Made by a program: the position numbers and the translations under genes. The notes below the pieces were generated by a model. The model searched no databases, was not told the DNA's origin, and saw only the letters and a program-made list of their open reading frames with translations. From contig JAYNQW010000011.1 in assembly GCA_038114465.1 (NCBI GenBank), positions 1 through 64,000 of the forward strand: DNA of 64,000 nt, written 5' to 3'. This DNA comes from CALINB01 sp938045325. Its GTDB lineage: Bacteria; Pseudomonadota; Alphaproteobacteria; Rhodospirillales; CALINB01. This document shows positions 24,849-34,384 of the stretch, one piece after another. Numbering within the stretch: position 1 is the stretch's first letter; the number at the start of each line of letters is the position of its first letter.

Positions 24849-25970
24849 TTATGACAATTCCGAAACGTCGATCGGCAGTTTCACTTCTTCACCGCGGGCC
24901 GCCGACAGGTCCATCGCTTGGGTTAACATCAGGTTTTTGTGTCCTTCTTCAAACGTCGCATGAGGTGTCTCGGCTCCCATATGAATGCGTGAGAACCAGG
25001 CGTTGGTTTCTTCGCGCATCGGCCCCCATAATTGCTTATTCCAAATATCGCCCGGCGGGTAGCTGGTCAGGAAGTCGACATGCCGTTCGAACGCCGGTTT
25101 AAAGCCCTCGGGGCTATAGCCCGAACCCTGCGGCACTTCCGTCGCCATGACGAGATCGCGGTGTGTGTCTTCAATATCGATGACCCCTTTGGTGCCGACG
25201 ATACCGATTTCGATGCCGTAAACCGAGCCCGGCCAAACTTCCGGGAGCGCCCAACTGATGTTCATGCTCCAAATCGTGCCATCGTCCATCGTGAACAATC
25301 CAAACGTGGAATCTTTGGTTCCGTGCTGCGATAAAACCGTGTCGACGGAGCGGGCATAAACCGACACCGGCGTTTTGCCTTCCATCAGCCATAACGACAT
25401 ATCGAGGCTATGGGTGCCGGACACGACCATGGGTGTTAAATGCGCCCGGTCGTTGGTGCGCCGGGTTGTGGCAAGCGGCACCATTCGATTCATGAAAGCG
25501 CGGGTGACGACCGATGTCACATCGCCAATTTGCCCGGTCACAAGACGCTCTTTGATCGTGAGAAAGCGGCGGCGAAAACGCTGTGTGTAGCCGATGACGG
25601 CGTCGAGCCCGGACTCGCGGATGGCATTAGCAACCTGTTCGGACTCGCGGGCGTCCGTGGCGAGCGGTTTTTCGATAAACATGACATGGCCGTTTTCAAC
25701 CGCGCTCAAACAGGGTCCGGCGTGATGGTTTTCGTCGGTGGCGATAATCGCGGCATTCACCTCGGGGCGCTCTAAAAGCTCCGTGTATGACGTGGTGAAG
25801 AAATCGGCCTTACAATCCTCGGCCAGCCGTTTGCCGATATCTTCGTCGATATCGCAGAGACCGATCCAGCCGACGCCGGGATATTGCCGGGCAAACATGG
25901 CGCGAATGCGACCGACCGTGCCGCAGCCGACGATTGCGAGGCCGATGCCGTCTTTTGTGTCTCCAGTCAT
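24849..25970 (-). CDS. Gfo/Idh/MocA family oxidoreductase
   Basis: A 373-residue dehydrogenase with the Rossmann motif VGCGTVGRI (about 14-22), the catalytic EKP in FIEKPLAT (about 98-105), and the substrate-domain His in GTHSLDMSLW (about 187-196). Unlike the paralogue at 7584, the EKP Lys-Pro motif is canonical. It is first in a minus-strand operon with the enolase-superfamily enzyme and hydrolase. Probably acts on a polyol, sugar acid or similar hydroxy compound. Confidence 0.85.
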   Translation of the reverse strand: MTGDTKDGIGLAIVGCGTVGRIRAMFARQYPGVGWIGLCDIDEDIGKRLAEDCKADFFTTSYTELLERPEVNAAIIATDENHHAGPCLSAVENGHVMFIEKPLATDARESEQVANAIRESGLDAVIGYTQRFRRRFLTIKERLVTGQIGDVTSVVTRAFMNRMVPLATTRRTNDRAHLTPMVVSGTHSLDMSLWLMEGKTPVSVYARSVDTVLSQHGTKDSTFGLFTMDDGTIWSMNISWALPEVWPGSVYGIEIGIVGTKGVIDIEDTHRDLVMATEVPQGSGYSPEGFKPAFERHVDFLTSYPPGDIWNKQLWGPMREETNAWFSRIHMGAETPHATFEEGHKNLMLTQAMDLSAARGEEVKLPIDVSELS

Positions 25971-26038
25971 GGGAAATTCCTTTAGATGCTATTATTGTTT
26001 AGAGATGAAGCTGTCTATATGATTTACAGTCGAAAGTC

Positions 26039-28132
26039 ATGAATCGTTATTTTAAGCTTGCATATTATTATCTCAAGCTTCGGCTCGTTGTCCGATTGAG
26101 AAAACGATTCCTGATCAAGGTTCTTCATCGTGAAGCCCCGCTTCTGGCGTCGACTCTTTCGAAAGCAGGGCTGTCTGTAAAGGCCTGGATTCAAGACGTC
26201 CGTCAAAATCCGTCACTTTATACACATCCGGCTGAAACCAGTCTTTTGACGTTGAAAAATCAAGCTCCACAATTCGTCACGGCGACAGTGGCAGCCGCCG
26301 ACAAGGTCGTGGCGCACGAATTCGATATGCTTGGCAGTGGGCCCTTCAAACCCGTTGATCCGGACCGCAAAACCTCACCCGACGGTTATGAGCCGATCGA
26401 CTGGTATCTCGATCCTGTCGCCGGCCTGAGATTTCCTCAAGGCATCATTTGTACGGACTGGGACCTCTTCAAAATGCGTCCTGGTTTGGCCGATATCAAA
26501 CTGCCTTGGGAACTGGCGCGGTGTCAGCACTGGCCGGTTTTGGGTCAGGCCTACCAACTGACCCATGATGAAAAATACGCGATTGAAATGGCCCGGCAGT
26601 TGGATGACTTCACGGAAGTTAATCCCGTGGGTATCGGTATTCATTGGACCTGCACCATGGATGTCGCCTTGCGGGCGTCTAGCTGGGCCATCGGGCTTGA
26701 ACTGATCCGGCATGCAAAAAGCCTTGATGAGGATTTTTGGCTGCGCGCTTACGATGCGTTGTATGTCCACGGCCTCTTTATCCGTCATAATCTGGAAAAT
26801 ATTTCGGAGGTCTCGACCAATCATTTTCTAAGTAACCTTGTCGGATTATTTTATGTGTCGGCTATCTTCCACGCATTGCCGGAAGGCCGGGAATGGCGGC
26901 AGTTTTGCCGTGAACACTTGGAACACGAGATGCAAAATCAAGTGCTTGAAGATGGTGCTGATTTTGAATCATCGATTCCGTACCACCGGTTGGCGGTGGA
27001 ATTATTTTTAGGTGCTGCCCGGCTTGCGGACGTTTCAGGCGAACCGCTTTCCAAGGCATATCGGCAGCGGTTAAACAGCATGCTGGATTACATGTTGGGC
27101 GTGTTGCGCCCAGACGGTTTGATGCCGCAATGCGGCGATGCCGACGATGGCCGGCTGCATATTTTCACGCATTATGGAAACTGGACACCGCAAGATCCCC
27201 GGCATGTGTTTGCACCGGCGGCCTGTATTCTCGAGCGCCCGGATTTATTAAAACACGCCGGAACCGATGGTTTATGGGAAGCCGCCTGGTGGGGGCTCGA
27301 TACCGACGGGTTAAACATTTCGGAAAATTCTTTACCGCCGGTCAGCCAGTTGTTTTCCGATGCCGGTCACGCGGTATACCGAAACAACGGTACGTACTTG
27401 ATCGTGACAAACAGTGTCGTCGGCACAAATGGGCTTGGCAACCACAAGCATAACGACCAATTGGGGTTTGAGTTTCACGCACAGGGTGTGCCGTTGTTGG
27501 TCGACCCCGGCAGCTATGTTTATACGTCCGATCCGGATGCACGGAACATGTTCCGCGGCACGGGGTATCACAACACGATCAAAATTGACGGAACCGAGCA
27601 AAACGATATGAACCCGGCATGGTTTTTCCGGATGTTCGATTCCGGTACGCCGGAGCATGTGTCGTTTGCCGATAACGGCAACACGGTTGAGTATCACGGC
27701 CGTCACATCGGTTACCAACGGCTTAATCCGCCGGTCGTTCACGAACGCCGTTTTAGGCTGCTGAAAGACGAAAATGTCCTGCTGATTGCCGATATCGTGA
27801 AAGGCGAGGGACAGCATACTCTTGAATGGCATTTTCACTGTGCGCCGGGCCTGCAGATCAGTGACGAGGGGGCGGGGCGAGTTCATCTTGCCGGCGATCA
27901 TCAAACCTACGGCCTGATCAGTTTTGAGCGTTTATTGAGTACGCTTCATGAGGCTTGGTATTCGCCGTCTTATGGCAAAAAGTTGCGCTGTACCGCCGTT
28001 GATTTTCGCGCTGTGACGAGTTTGAACGGGGCTTCTTTTTGGGGCTTTGCCGTCGCTCCCGCCGATTGGCTTGAACGCCCCGAAAGCAAGCAGACGATGG
28101 ACAGGTTTTTGGCGGAAATCAGCGAACTATAG
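26039..28132 (+). CDS. heparinase II/III family protein
   Basis: A 697-residue protein with the two-domain pattern of the family: an alpha/alpha toroid (about 130-410, with HWTCTMDVALRASSW and NHFLSNLVGLFY) and a beta-sheet domain (about 430-690, with GNHKHNDQLGFEFH and LVDPGSYVYTSDP, typical of the catalytic groove). Such lyases cleave acidic polysaccharides by beta-elimination, and bacterial homologues also sit in capsule or exopolysaccharide loci. No signal peptide is visible, which favours a role in surface-polysaccharide metabolism over extracellular feeding. It stands alone. Confidence 0.85.
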   Translation: MNRYFKLAYYYLKLRLVVRLRKRFLIKVLHREAPLLASTLSKAGLSVKAWIQDVRQNPSLYTHPAETSLLTLKNQAPQFVTATVAAADKVVAHEFDMLGSGPFKPVDPDRKTSPDGYEPIDWYLDPVAGLRFPQGIICTDWDLFKMRPGLADIKLPWELARCQHWPVLGQAYQLTHDEKYAIEMARQLDDFTEVNPVGIGIHWTCTMDVALRASSWAIGLELIRHAKSLDEDFWLRAYDALYVHGLFIRHNLENISEVSTNHFLSNLVGLFYVSAIFHALPEGREWRQFCREHLEHEMQNQVLEDGADFESSIPYHRLAVELFLGAARLADVSGEPLSKAYRQRLNSMLDYMLGVLRPDGLMPQCGDADDGRLHIFTHYGNWTPQDPRHVFAPAACILERPDLLKHAGTDGLWEAAWWGLDTDGLNISENSLPPVSQLFSDAGHAVYRNNGTYLIVTNSVVGTNGLGNHKHNDQLGFEFHAQGVPLLVDPGSYVYTSDPDARNMFRGTGYHNTIKIDGTEQNDMNPAWFFRMFDSGTPEHVSFADNGNTVEYHGRHIGYQRLNPPVVHERRFRLLKDENVLLIADIVKGEGQHTLEWHFHCAPGLQISDEGAGRVHLAGDHQTYGLISFERLLSTLHEAWYSPSYGKKLRCTAVDFRAVTSLNGASFWGFAVAPADWLERPESKQTMDRFLAEISEL

Positions 28133-28461
28133 GCGGATAAGGCAGCGCGGTACCGGCAAAATTGAATTTAATCGATGCTGATAGCGCGAGATTCGGGCTG
28201 GTGGGACGAAAATCATGCATGGGGTGGGCTCGTATCGCTTAAAAAATGCATAAATAGGTACTTCAAAAAAGAGCCACCGAGTGGCACCCGGCCTTGGAAA
28301 AAGCCTGCCGTTCAATTTTAGCGGCACCCTAGCTCGTTCAGCGTGCCAGGCATTGCTTCGTGACTTTCGTCACAGCGGAAGATGGCAGTCCGGCGTATGA
28401 ATCCCCATATGCATGGAATAGATTTGACTGAGTATTTAATCACGCGTTGAGGAGGTTCATC
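28133..28461. other. non-coding stretch
   Basis: I find no convincing gene or hairpin terminator. A short GTGAC-TTTC-GTCAC repeat lies near 28360-28375. GAGGAGG just before 28462 is the ribosome site of the next gene. Confidence 0.4.
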
Positions 28462-28719
28462 ATGAAATCGTTATGTTATGTTTTGTTGGCTGGCGGGATG
28501 TTTATCATTTCCATTCCGGCTTCGGCGCAATTCGGTTCAACACAAGTTCCCGCCGTTACGGTTCCCAGCACGACGCAAGGGATGTCCGATGCGGCTACGC
28601 AGGCTGCCCGGGACGCCATGATGAAAGAACAACAGAAAAAGGCGAAAAAAGAAGCTGAAATGGCAAAACAAAAAGCCGAAGAAGCCATGAAGAACGCAAC
28701 CGAGAAAATGAAGAAATAA
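28462..28719 (+). CDS. small secreted protein with a Lys/Glu/Ala helix
   Basis: An 85-residue protein with a signal peptide (about 1-22, ending in ASA) followed by a Ser/Thr/Pro linker and a long charged helix, rich in Lys, Glu, Ala and Met, to the C-terminus (about 45-85). It is low in complexity, so similarity searches would be uninformative. GAGGAGG before ATG 28462 makes the start firm; an upstream in-frame ATG at 28447 lies before the ribosome site. It is probably a periplasmic coiled-coil or disordered protein. Function unknown. Confidence 0.65.
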   Translation: MKSLCYVLLAGGMFIISIPASAQFGSTQVPAVTVPSTTQGMSDAATQAARDAMMKEQQKKAKKEAEMAKQKAEEAMKNATEKMKK

Positions 28720-28743
28720 ATCGGCAGACTATTTTTGCTTTTT

Positions 28744-29625
28744 TTATGTGGCGGTAAATAAACTTTGCGCCATCCATCCGGCGCCATCCTTGAGTTGCAA
28801 CAATGCCCAGCCGCCGCGTTGTTCGACGATATAGCCGGCATGGGTGCCGCGTTTGATCTTCCCGACAATCTTGCATGAGGTTCCGGCGCAGCGGCGAAGG
28901 TTTGCCCGGTTGGCGAGAATTTGAATTTTTCGTAACTGGGGCAGGGTGACGCGACTTGGGTGCAACACATCACTATTAAATTTTATGTGTTTTTTTGTTG
29001 GCGGAAGGGGGCGGGTCCCCTCAAGGTCCGCTTTGCCGTTAAGGGGCCACAGAATATTACCCGTTGGCGCGAGCCCCCAGGCCTGCAGTGCGGCTTTCGG
29101 GCATGACGGCAAATCCTCGACACCCAAACGCGCACGCCAGCCCGATTGCAGTAAATTGTCATGAACGTTTTTTGCGACATCAGGGCGTACCAAGTTCACC
29201 ACCGTATGGCCGATAATCTGTCCGCAAGCCGAAAATAAGATGTAAGCAAACCGCATCCCAAGCGCAGCGTGACCCGCCCAGCCGGACAACTCCATTGTTG
29301 ACGGCGATTTCGAATATTTAACGGTATCGATGTGGCCGGCCGGAATGGACATGAGCGACCAAAGCTCTAAGAGGTGCCGGTCTTTCAGATCATAGGATTG
29401 AACGGTAACCGGTTGCTGCTGCTCTTCTATTACCGGCGCTTTCGGCGGTCTGAGTTTGGGCTGATGAGTTGAAACGTGTGTTTCCGGTTCATTGTCCAGG
29501 AATGAGGCATACTCCGGGTGAATCAACAGCAGAATACCGCTTGAGATGATTGCAATCACAAAGCCGACGGCAAGGACCTGAAGAATACGAATGATCATAT
29601 CAGAACGTTCATTGTCATGGCCCAT
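28744..29625 (-). CDS. membrane-anchored SH3-domain protein
   Basis: A 293-residue protein with one N-terminal membrane segment (about 11-31), a Pro-rich linker (about 50-65), a middle region of unknown fold with Cys pairs (about 75-210), and a C-terminal bacterial SH3 domain (about 235-290) carrying ANLRRCAGTSC-KIVGKIKRGT and GWALLQLKDGAGWM. SH3b domains in the periplasm bind peptidoglycan or peptides. Expected topology is a periplasmic body on an inner-membrane anchor. Converges with the small secreted protein gene. The start could instead be the ATG at 29598. Confidence 0.72.
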   Translation of the reverse strand: MGHDNERSDMIIRILQVLAVGFVIAIISSGILLLIHPEYASFLDNEPETHVSTHQPKLRPPKAPVIEEQQQPVTVQSYDLKDRHLLELWSLMSIPAGHIDTVKYSKSPSTMELSGWAGHAALGMRFAYILFSACGQIIGHTVVNLVRPDVAKNVHDNLLQSGWRARLGVEDLPSCPKAALQAWGLAPTGNILWPLNGKADLEGTRPLPPTKKHIKFNSDVLHPSRVTLPQLRKIQILANRANLRRCAGTSCKIVGKIKRGTHAGYIVEQRGGWALLQLKDGAGWMAQSLFTAT

Positions 29626-29769
29626 GGTTAAGGTCCATAGTCATAACCATGAAAGCCGGTATTATAAGGAATGTATAAAGAAAATTCTTCCGGCAAATAG
29701 CCTTGGCGGTACGATTGGGAATATCCAAAAGGCTATGATGAAGCCCGTTCGATTTAGAGGAAGCCGTTT

Positions 29770-31548
29770 GTGACAACCGATCAAATCATATTGTTTTCAA
29801 TATTAGGACTGGTGTTCACCTTCCTCATTTGGGGCCGCTGGCGTTACGATTTGGTCGCGTTTTCGGCCCTCATGCTGGCTCTGATTATGGGGGTCGTTCC
29901 CATCGAAAACGCATTTGTCGGTTTCGGCCACCCGGCGACGGTGGTAATAGCGTTGGTGCTGGTCATCAGCCGCGGGTTGTCGAACTCGGGTGTGATTGAG
30001 TATCTCGCCAATAAGGTTATCGATGCGACCCGGCCGTTATTTTTTCACATCGGCATTATGGCATCTGTTTCGGCATCACTATCGGCGGTGATGAATAATG
30101 TCGCGGCCTTAGCGCTGTTAATGCCGGTTGACCTGCAGGCCGCGAAGAAAGCCAAACGCAGTCCGGCGTTAACCCTCATGCCGCTGGCGTTTGCCTCGAT
30201 CCTCGGCGGCATGGTGACCTTAATCGGCACGCCGCCTAATATCATTATTGCCGCTTTCCGCGGTAAATCCCTGGGTGAACCCTACCATATGTTTGACTTT
30301 GCGCCGGTCGGCGGGATCTGCGCCCTCGTCGGCGTTTTGTTTATCGCGTTCATCGGCTGGCGCCTGATTCCCAAAGCGCGTACGGAGCATGACAGTCCCG
30401 AAGAGCTGTTCGAGGTTGAAAATTATATTGCCGAGCTGAAAGTATCCGAAGACAGCAAAGCCGTCGGTCAACGGATCGGTGAATTAAGACAAGTCGCCGA
30501 AGATAACGACACCCAAATTTTGGCGCTGACCCATGAAGGGGATCGTATCTCCGCCGCCGCACAACATATCGCCGTTTTTGCCGGCGATGTTATCGTGGTG
30601 AAGGCCGGGCCCGAAGCGATTGAAAAATTCACCGCCGCTTTGGGGCTTGACTATGTGGACACGGATGCCGGCCCCGGTATCCTTGAAGGCAAAGATTTTG
30701 AAATGCGCGAAGTCGTCGTGCCGCCCGGTGCCTTGATCGAGGGTCGTTCGGCGGTGTCGCTGCATCTGTTGGCGCGCAATGGCGTTAATTTGCTTGGCAT
30801 TTCGCGTGAGGGTGAACAATTTCTTCAACGGGTGCGCAGGCTGACCATCAAAGCCGGCGATATTTTGTTGTTGCTGGGTCCGGCCGAAGCCTTAGCAGGC
30901 GCAATTTCACGAACTGGTTGTTTGCCGCTGGCCGAACGCGGCCTGCAGGTCCTGCAACGGGACAAGGCGGGCCTTGCCATTGGGATCTTTGCGCTCGCCA
31001 TCTTGCTGGCCAGTTTTGGGTTTATATATTTGCCCGTCGCACTCGGCTGCGTGGCAGCGCTTTATGTGTTATTTCGTATCGTGCCGGTTCGCGAAATGTA
31101 TGAATCCATTGAGTGGAGCGTCATCGTTCTCTTAGGCTCACTCATCCCGATCGGCCAAGCACTCGAGACCAGCGGCGGTACGGCATTGATTTCGAGCGGC
31201 ATCATCTCGCTTTCTGCGGGCCACTCCGCCGTCGTGGTGTTGGCGCTTCTGATGATCATCACCATGACGTTATCGGATGTGATGAACAATACCGCGACTG
31301 CCGTGATTGCCGCACCTATCGCCATCGATGTCGCCAGCCGGTTGGGGGTGAGCCCCGATCCGTTCCTCATGGCAGTGGCGGTGGCCGCTTCGTGTGCATT
31401 CCTTACGCCCATTGGTCATAAGAACAACACGCTGATCATGGGGCCTGGCGGTTATCGCTTCGGCGATTATTGGCGTATGGGTTTGCCGCTCGAGATCATC
31501 ATTGTCGCCGTTGGCGTGCCGACGATCCTGGTCTTCTGGCCTCTTTAA
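29770..31548 (+). CDS. SLC13 family permease with two RCK_C domains
   Basis: A 592-residue membrane protein. The N- and C-terminal halves carry the transport motifs: SAVMNNVAALALLMP (about 107-121), with LIGTPPNIII at 155-164, and SDVMNNTATAVIAAP (about 501-515), with LTPIGHKNNTLIMGPGGY (about 537-554). Between them lie two RCK_C (TrkA-C) domains (about 225-300 and 315-385), which gate or sense ligand. Family members import sulfate or di/tricarboxylates with sodium or proton. GTG 29770 is the start, with AGAGGAA upstream. Substrate unclear. Confidence 0.88.
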   Translation: MTTDQIILFSILGLVFTFLIWGRWRYDLVAFSALMLALIMGVVPIENAFVGFGHPATVVIALVLVISRGLSNSGVIEYLANKVIDATRPLFFHIGIMASVSASLSAVMNNVAALALLMPVDLQAAKKAKRSPALTLMPLAFASILGGMVTLIGTPPNIIIAAFRGKSLGEPYHMFDFAPVGGICALVGVLFIAFIGWRLIPKARTEHDSPEELFEVENYIAELKVSEDSKAVGQRIGELRQVAEDNDTQILALTHEGDRISAAAQHIAVFAGDVIVVKAGPEAIEKFTAALGLDYVDTDAGPGILEGKDFEMREVVVPPGALIEGRSAVSLHLLARNGVNLLGISREGEQFLQRVRRLTIKAGDILLLLGPAEALAGAISRTGCLPLAERGLQVLQRDKAGLAIGIFALAILLASFGFIYLPVALGCVAALYVLFRIVPVREMYESIEWSVIVLLGSLIPIGQALETSGGTALISSGIISLSAGHSAVVVLALLMIITMTLSDVMNNTATAVIAAPIAIDVASRLGVSPDPFLMAVAVAASCAFLTPIGHKNNTLIMGPGGYRFGDYWRMGLPLEIIIVAVGVPTILVFWPL

Positions 31549-31615
31549 CGCTTCACGAAATCTTGTGCCGGTTTGAATTGTCTTTACGTCTTGTCATCAC
31601 CATATTGACTGCAGG

Positions 31616-32476
31616 ATGAGTTATGCAATGAAGCATCGAATGCGTTCGAGAATTTTCATTTTGATCGCCGGGATAGTTTTTGTCGGGATCGGTGTTTTCA
31701 GCGAAGCCATTGCGGCCCCGAAGGCGGAATTATGGCCGCGTTGGCAAACCCATGACGAAAATAGCAGGCAAACGATCGATCACGGTGTATGGGGCGGTTT
31801 GCTGAAACGTTACATCACGCCCGGTCCGAATGACGTTAATCTGTTTCGCTATGGCGCGGTGACAAATGCCGACAAACAAAAACTGAATGGCTATATCGAT
31901 CATTTGGAGAAAATACCGGTTAGCCAGTTGAACCGCCGCGAGCAGCAGGCGTATTGGGTTAACCTATACAACGCGCTGACGGTAAAGGTTGTGCTCGATC
32001 ATTATCCGGTGAAATCCATTCGGGACATCGATATTTCGCCGGGCTTTTTCGCCGATGGTCCGTGGGGCAAGAAGCTCATCACGATTGAAAATGAAAAGAT
32101 TAGCCTCGACGATATCGAGCATCGAATTTTGCGACCTATTTGGCGTGATGCACGCATTCATTACGCCGTGAATTGCGCTTCCATTGGGTGTCCGAATTTA
32201 CAAGATAAAGCCTTTACGGCGGAGAACATCGAAAGCTTGTTAGACCTGGGTGCGCGCCAATTCATCAACAGTTCACGTGGTGTCGCGATCAAAGGCAACG
32301 AGATTACGATTTCTAAAATTTATGATTGGTTCCAATCGGATTTTGGCGATAGCGAGAAAAAAGTTATTCGGCATTTAATGAAATTCGCGAAACCAGGGCT
32401 AAAGAAACAACTGCAGTCTATTAATGCAATAGACGGCTTTGCATATGATTGGAGCCTCAATGATGTCCGCAAATAA
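31616..32476 (+). CDS. DUF547 family exported protein
   Basis: A 286-residue protein with a signal peptide (core about 10-28, AIAAP near 30-34). The DUF547 core shows in YWVNLYNALTVKVVLDHYPV (about 107-126), then HYAVNCASIGCPNL (about 181-194), with the conserved Cys pair. The family is widespread in bacteria and plants without a settled biochemical role. The start is either ATG 31616 or 31628; neither has a strong ribosome site. Converges with a DUF3047 gene. Confidence 0.85.
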   Translation: MSYAMKHRMRSRIFILIAGIVFVGIGVFSEAIAAPKAELWPRWQTHDENSRQTIDHGVWGGLLKRYITPGPNDVNLFRYGAVTNADKQKLNGYIDHLEKIPVSQLNRREQQAYWVNLYNALTVKVVLDHYPVKSIRDIDISPGFFADGPWGKKLITIENEKISLDDIEHRILRPIWRDARIHYAVNCASIGCPNLQDKAFTAENIESLLDLGARQFINSSRGVAIKGNEITISKIYDWFQSDFGDSEKKVIRHLMKFAKPGLKKQLQSINAIDGFAYDWSLNDVRK

Positions 32477-32521
32477 TGACTGATTGTGGGGCGGTGATAT
32501 GAAGGGCTAAATCTTCAGCCG

Positions 32522-33211
32522 TTAGTGCATGAGTTTATGATTGGTGTATACCGATAGGTGCAAATTGCTGATCCGGGCAACGCTTTTAGCTTTTGTCCCA
32601 TCGGTATCAGCCGACACCACAATATACCGGGGAAGCAGCATCTTAGGGGCGGTAGGAAAGCTTTTACGAAAGTCTGCTTCGATATTCCGTTTTTCAAAAT
32701 ACCATCGATTAAGCTCGGCCCGGGGGCCTTGCAGAATGATTAAAACACCTTGATTAAAATAAGGGTTTTGAATGATTGTGCCGGGCGGATGGTTGCCGCC
32801 GAACACATACGTGATCATTCTTCCGTTACGTGGAGCACCGAAGAGGCTGCCGAGAGAATTGAAGAAGGAAGGAAACTTCGAATCGCCAAACCAAATGTGG
32901 ACTGCAAGCGGCCTATCGTCTGTACTTTTTTTTGATAAATTTGTTGCCGGAAAACTTTTCTCGACTCGCCAGCGCCAGTGTAAAGCTGTTTTCTTTTGAT
33001 CGTCGGGGCTGAGTTCGCGAAAGAAAAAAGCGACAGATTGATCGGCCGTTACCTTAAGTTCATCGGATTTCGTAAATTCAAATTGTGTTGCCGGTTGACG
33101 CGGCATATCAAGGCGTTTCCAATCATCTTGTGCATGAAAAAGACTGGCACCGAAAACCGGTCCGCCAAAATTAATGAAGAGAAGAGCTGAGAAAATGATT
33201 GATTTTATCAT
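32522..33211 (-). CDS. DUF3047 family exported protein
   Basis: A 229-residue protein with a signal peptide (about 1-21). It has the family pattern: HWRWRVE (about 78-84), AVHIWFGD (about 102-109), MITYVFGGNHPPGT (about 131-144), NRWYFEKRNIEADFRKSF (about 167-184) and DTDGTKAKSVA near the end. DUF3047 proteins are periplasmic and beta-rich, perhaps related to carbohydrate-binding folds, with no known activity. A distant relative lies at 53894-54652. Confidence 0.85.
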   Translation of the reverse strand: MIKSIIFSALLFINFGGPVFGASLFHAQDDWKRLDMPRQPATQFEFTKSDELKVTADQSVAFFFRELSPDDQKKTALHWRWRVEKSFPATNLSKKSTDDRPLAVHIWFGDSKFPSFFNSLGSLFGAPRNGRMITYVFGGNHPPGTIIQNPYFNQGVLIILQGPRAELNRWYFEKRNIEADFRKSFPTAPKMLLPRYIVVSADTDGTKAKSVARISNLHLSVYTNHKLMH

Positions 33212-33438
33212 GATATCATCTTTGCGCTCGTCGATTGCGTTGTGTTTGTCGCAAAATAATACGGTTTATCATGGTTCTAAAACCAGATATTTAAAAATAA
33301 ATCGTTGTTCTTCAAGTAGTTAATGAATAGCTTTGACGCGGCAAGCTTTTCCACATGGAACCGTATTCTTTAGTACACATCTTTTGTTACACTGGCACTA
33401 ACGAAATTCTAACACTTTAATGAAGGGGAGGATGCCAC

Positions 33439-34383
33439 ATGGCACCGGATACCAATTTCATACCATCACAAGACATTGAGGTCACCGCCGAAGAACACTG
33501 GGCTAAAAAGGGCGATGTCGACCTTTTTGTTTTTCGGAAATACAGTAAAGCGGTGCCGAGCAACGGTAAGGTATTGTTCATCGTGCACGGTTCTTCTAAC
33601 TCGACGCGCACTAGCTGCGATCTCACGGTGCCGGGTGCCGGGGAGTATTCCTTCATGAACGTTTTTGCCCGATTGGGGTATGATGTTTGGACGATGGATC
33701 ATGAAGGCTACGGCAAGTCGAGTAAGACAGATAGTTTTTCCTATGTCGCCGACGCGGTTGATGATCTGAATGCCGCCATGCCGATTGTCGAAAAAGAAAC
33801 CGGCCAGAAACAGTTTTGTTTTTATGGTGGCTCGTCGGGTGCATTGCGTGAAGGGATGTTCCAAAATGCTTATCCCGAAAAAGTCGAACGCATTATCATG
33901 TCGTCCTTCCCCTATACGGGTAAAAACGCACCTTCATTGATTAAGCGCGCCGAGCGGCTTGATGAGTGGCAGGCGACCAACACGCGCAAGGTCGATGAAG
34001 AGTATTACCTCAATATGTTCACCCGTGACACCACGGGGTTAACGGCACCGGAACTGCCGGCGGCGGCGGCGGCGGCCGAAATGGAAAACGGCGGCGGTTA
34101 CGTGCCGAACGGCACTTATGTCGACATGTGCATTAACTTACCCCTGGTCGAGCCGGAAAAAATTAAATGTCCGATCCTCATGATCCGCGGCGATCACGAC
34201 GGTATCACCACGGACGAAGATATGATGGAGTTTTATGACAAGCTCGGCACGCGGGATAAGCAAATGGTGATGATGTCGGGCCAAGCCCATAACATCACAG
34301 TTGGCATCAACCGGCACCGTTTTTGGTTCTTGGTGCATAACTTCCTGCAATTCCCGGAACGGATCGACGATCTGCCGCGTTAA
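33439..34383 (+). CDS. alpha/beta hydrolase
   Basis: A 314-residue hydrolase. The oxyanion-hole region is VLFIVHGSS (about 45-53), the nucleophile elbow GGSSGA (about 135-140), the acid Asp in RGDHDGITT (about 249-257) and the His in AHNITVG (about 277-283). GGGGAGG before ATG 33439 sets the start. The next gene starts one base after its stop, so it forms an operon with the two MmgE/PrpD genes. An esterase or C-C hydrolase feeding them is plausible but unproven. The run of seven Ala at about 210-217 is a flexible loop. Confidence 0.85.
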   Translation: MAPDTNFIPSQDIEVTAEEHWAKKGDVDLFVFRKYSKAVPSNGKVLFIVHGSSNSTRTSCDLTVPGAGEYSFMNVFARLGYDVWTMDHEGYGKSSKTDSFSYVADAVDDLNAAMPIVEKETGQKQFCFYGGSSGALREGMFQNAYPEKVERIIMSSFPYTGKNAPSLIKRAERLDEWQATNTRKVDEEYYLNMFTRDTTGLTAPELPAAAAAAEMENGGGYVPNGTYVDMCINLPLVEPEKIKCPILMIRGDHDGITTDEDMMEFYDKLGTRDKQMVMMSGQAHNITVGINRHRFWFLVHNFLQFPERIDDLPR

Positions 34384-34384
34384 A

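Noticed and set aside
28127..28327. Small minus-strand frame of 66 codons downstream of the heparinase-like gene
   Set aside because: No ribosome site and no conserved character; treated as non-coding.
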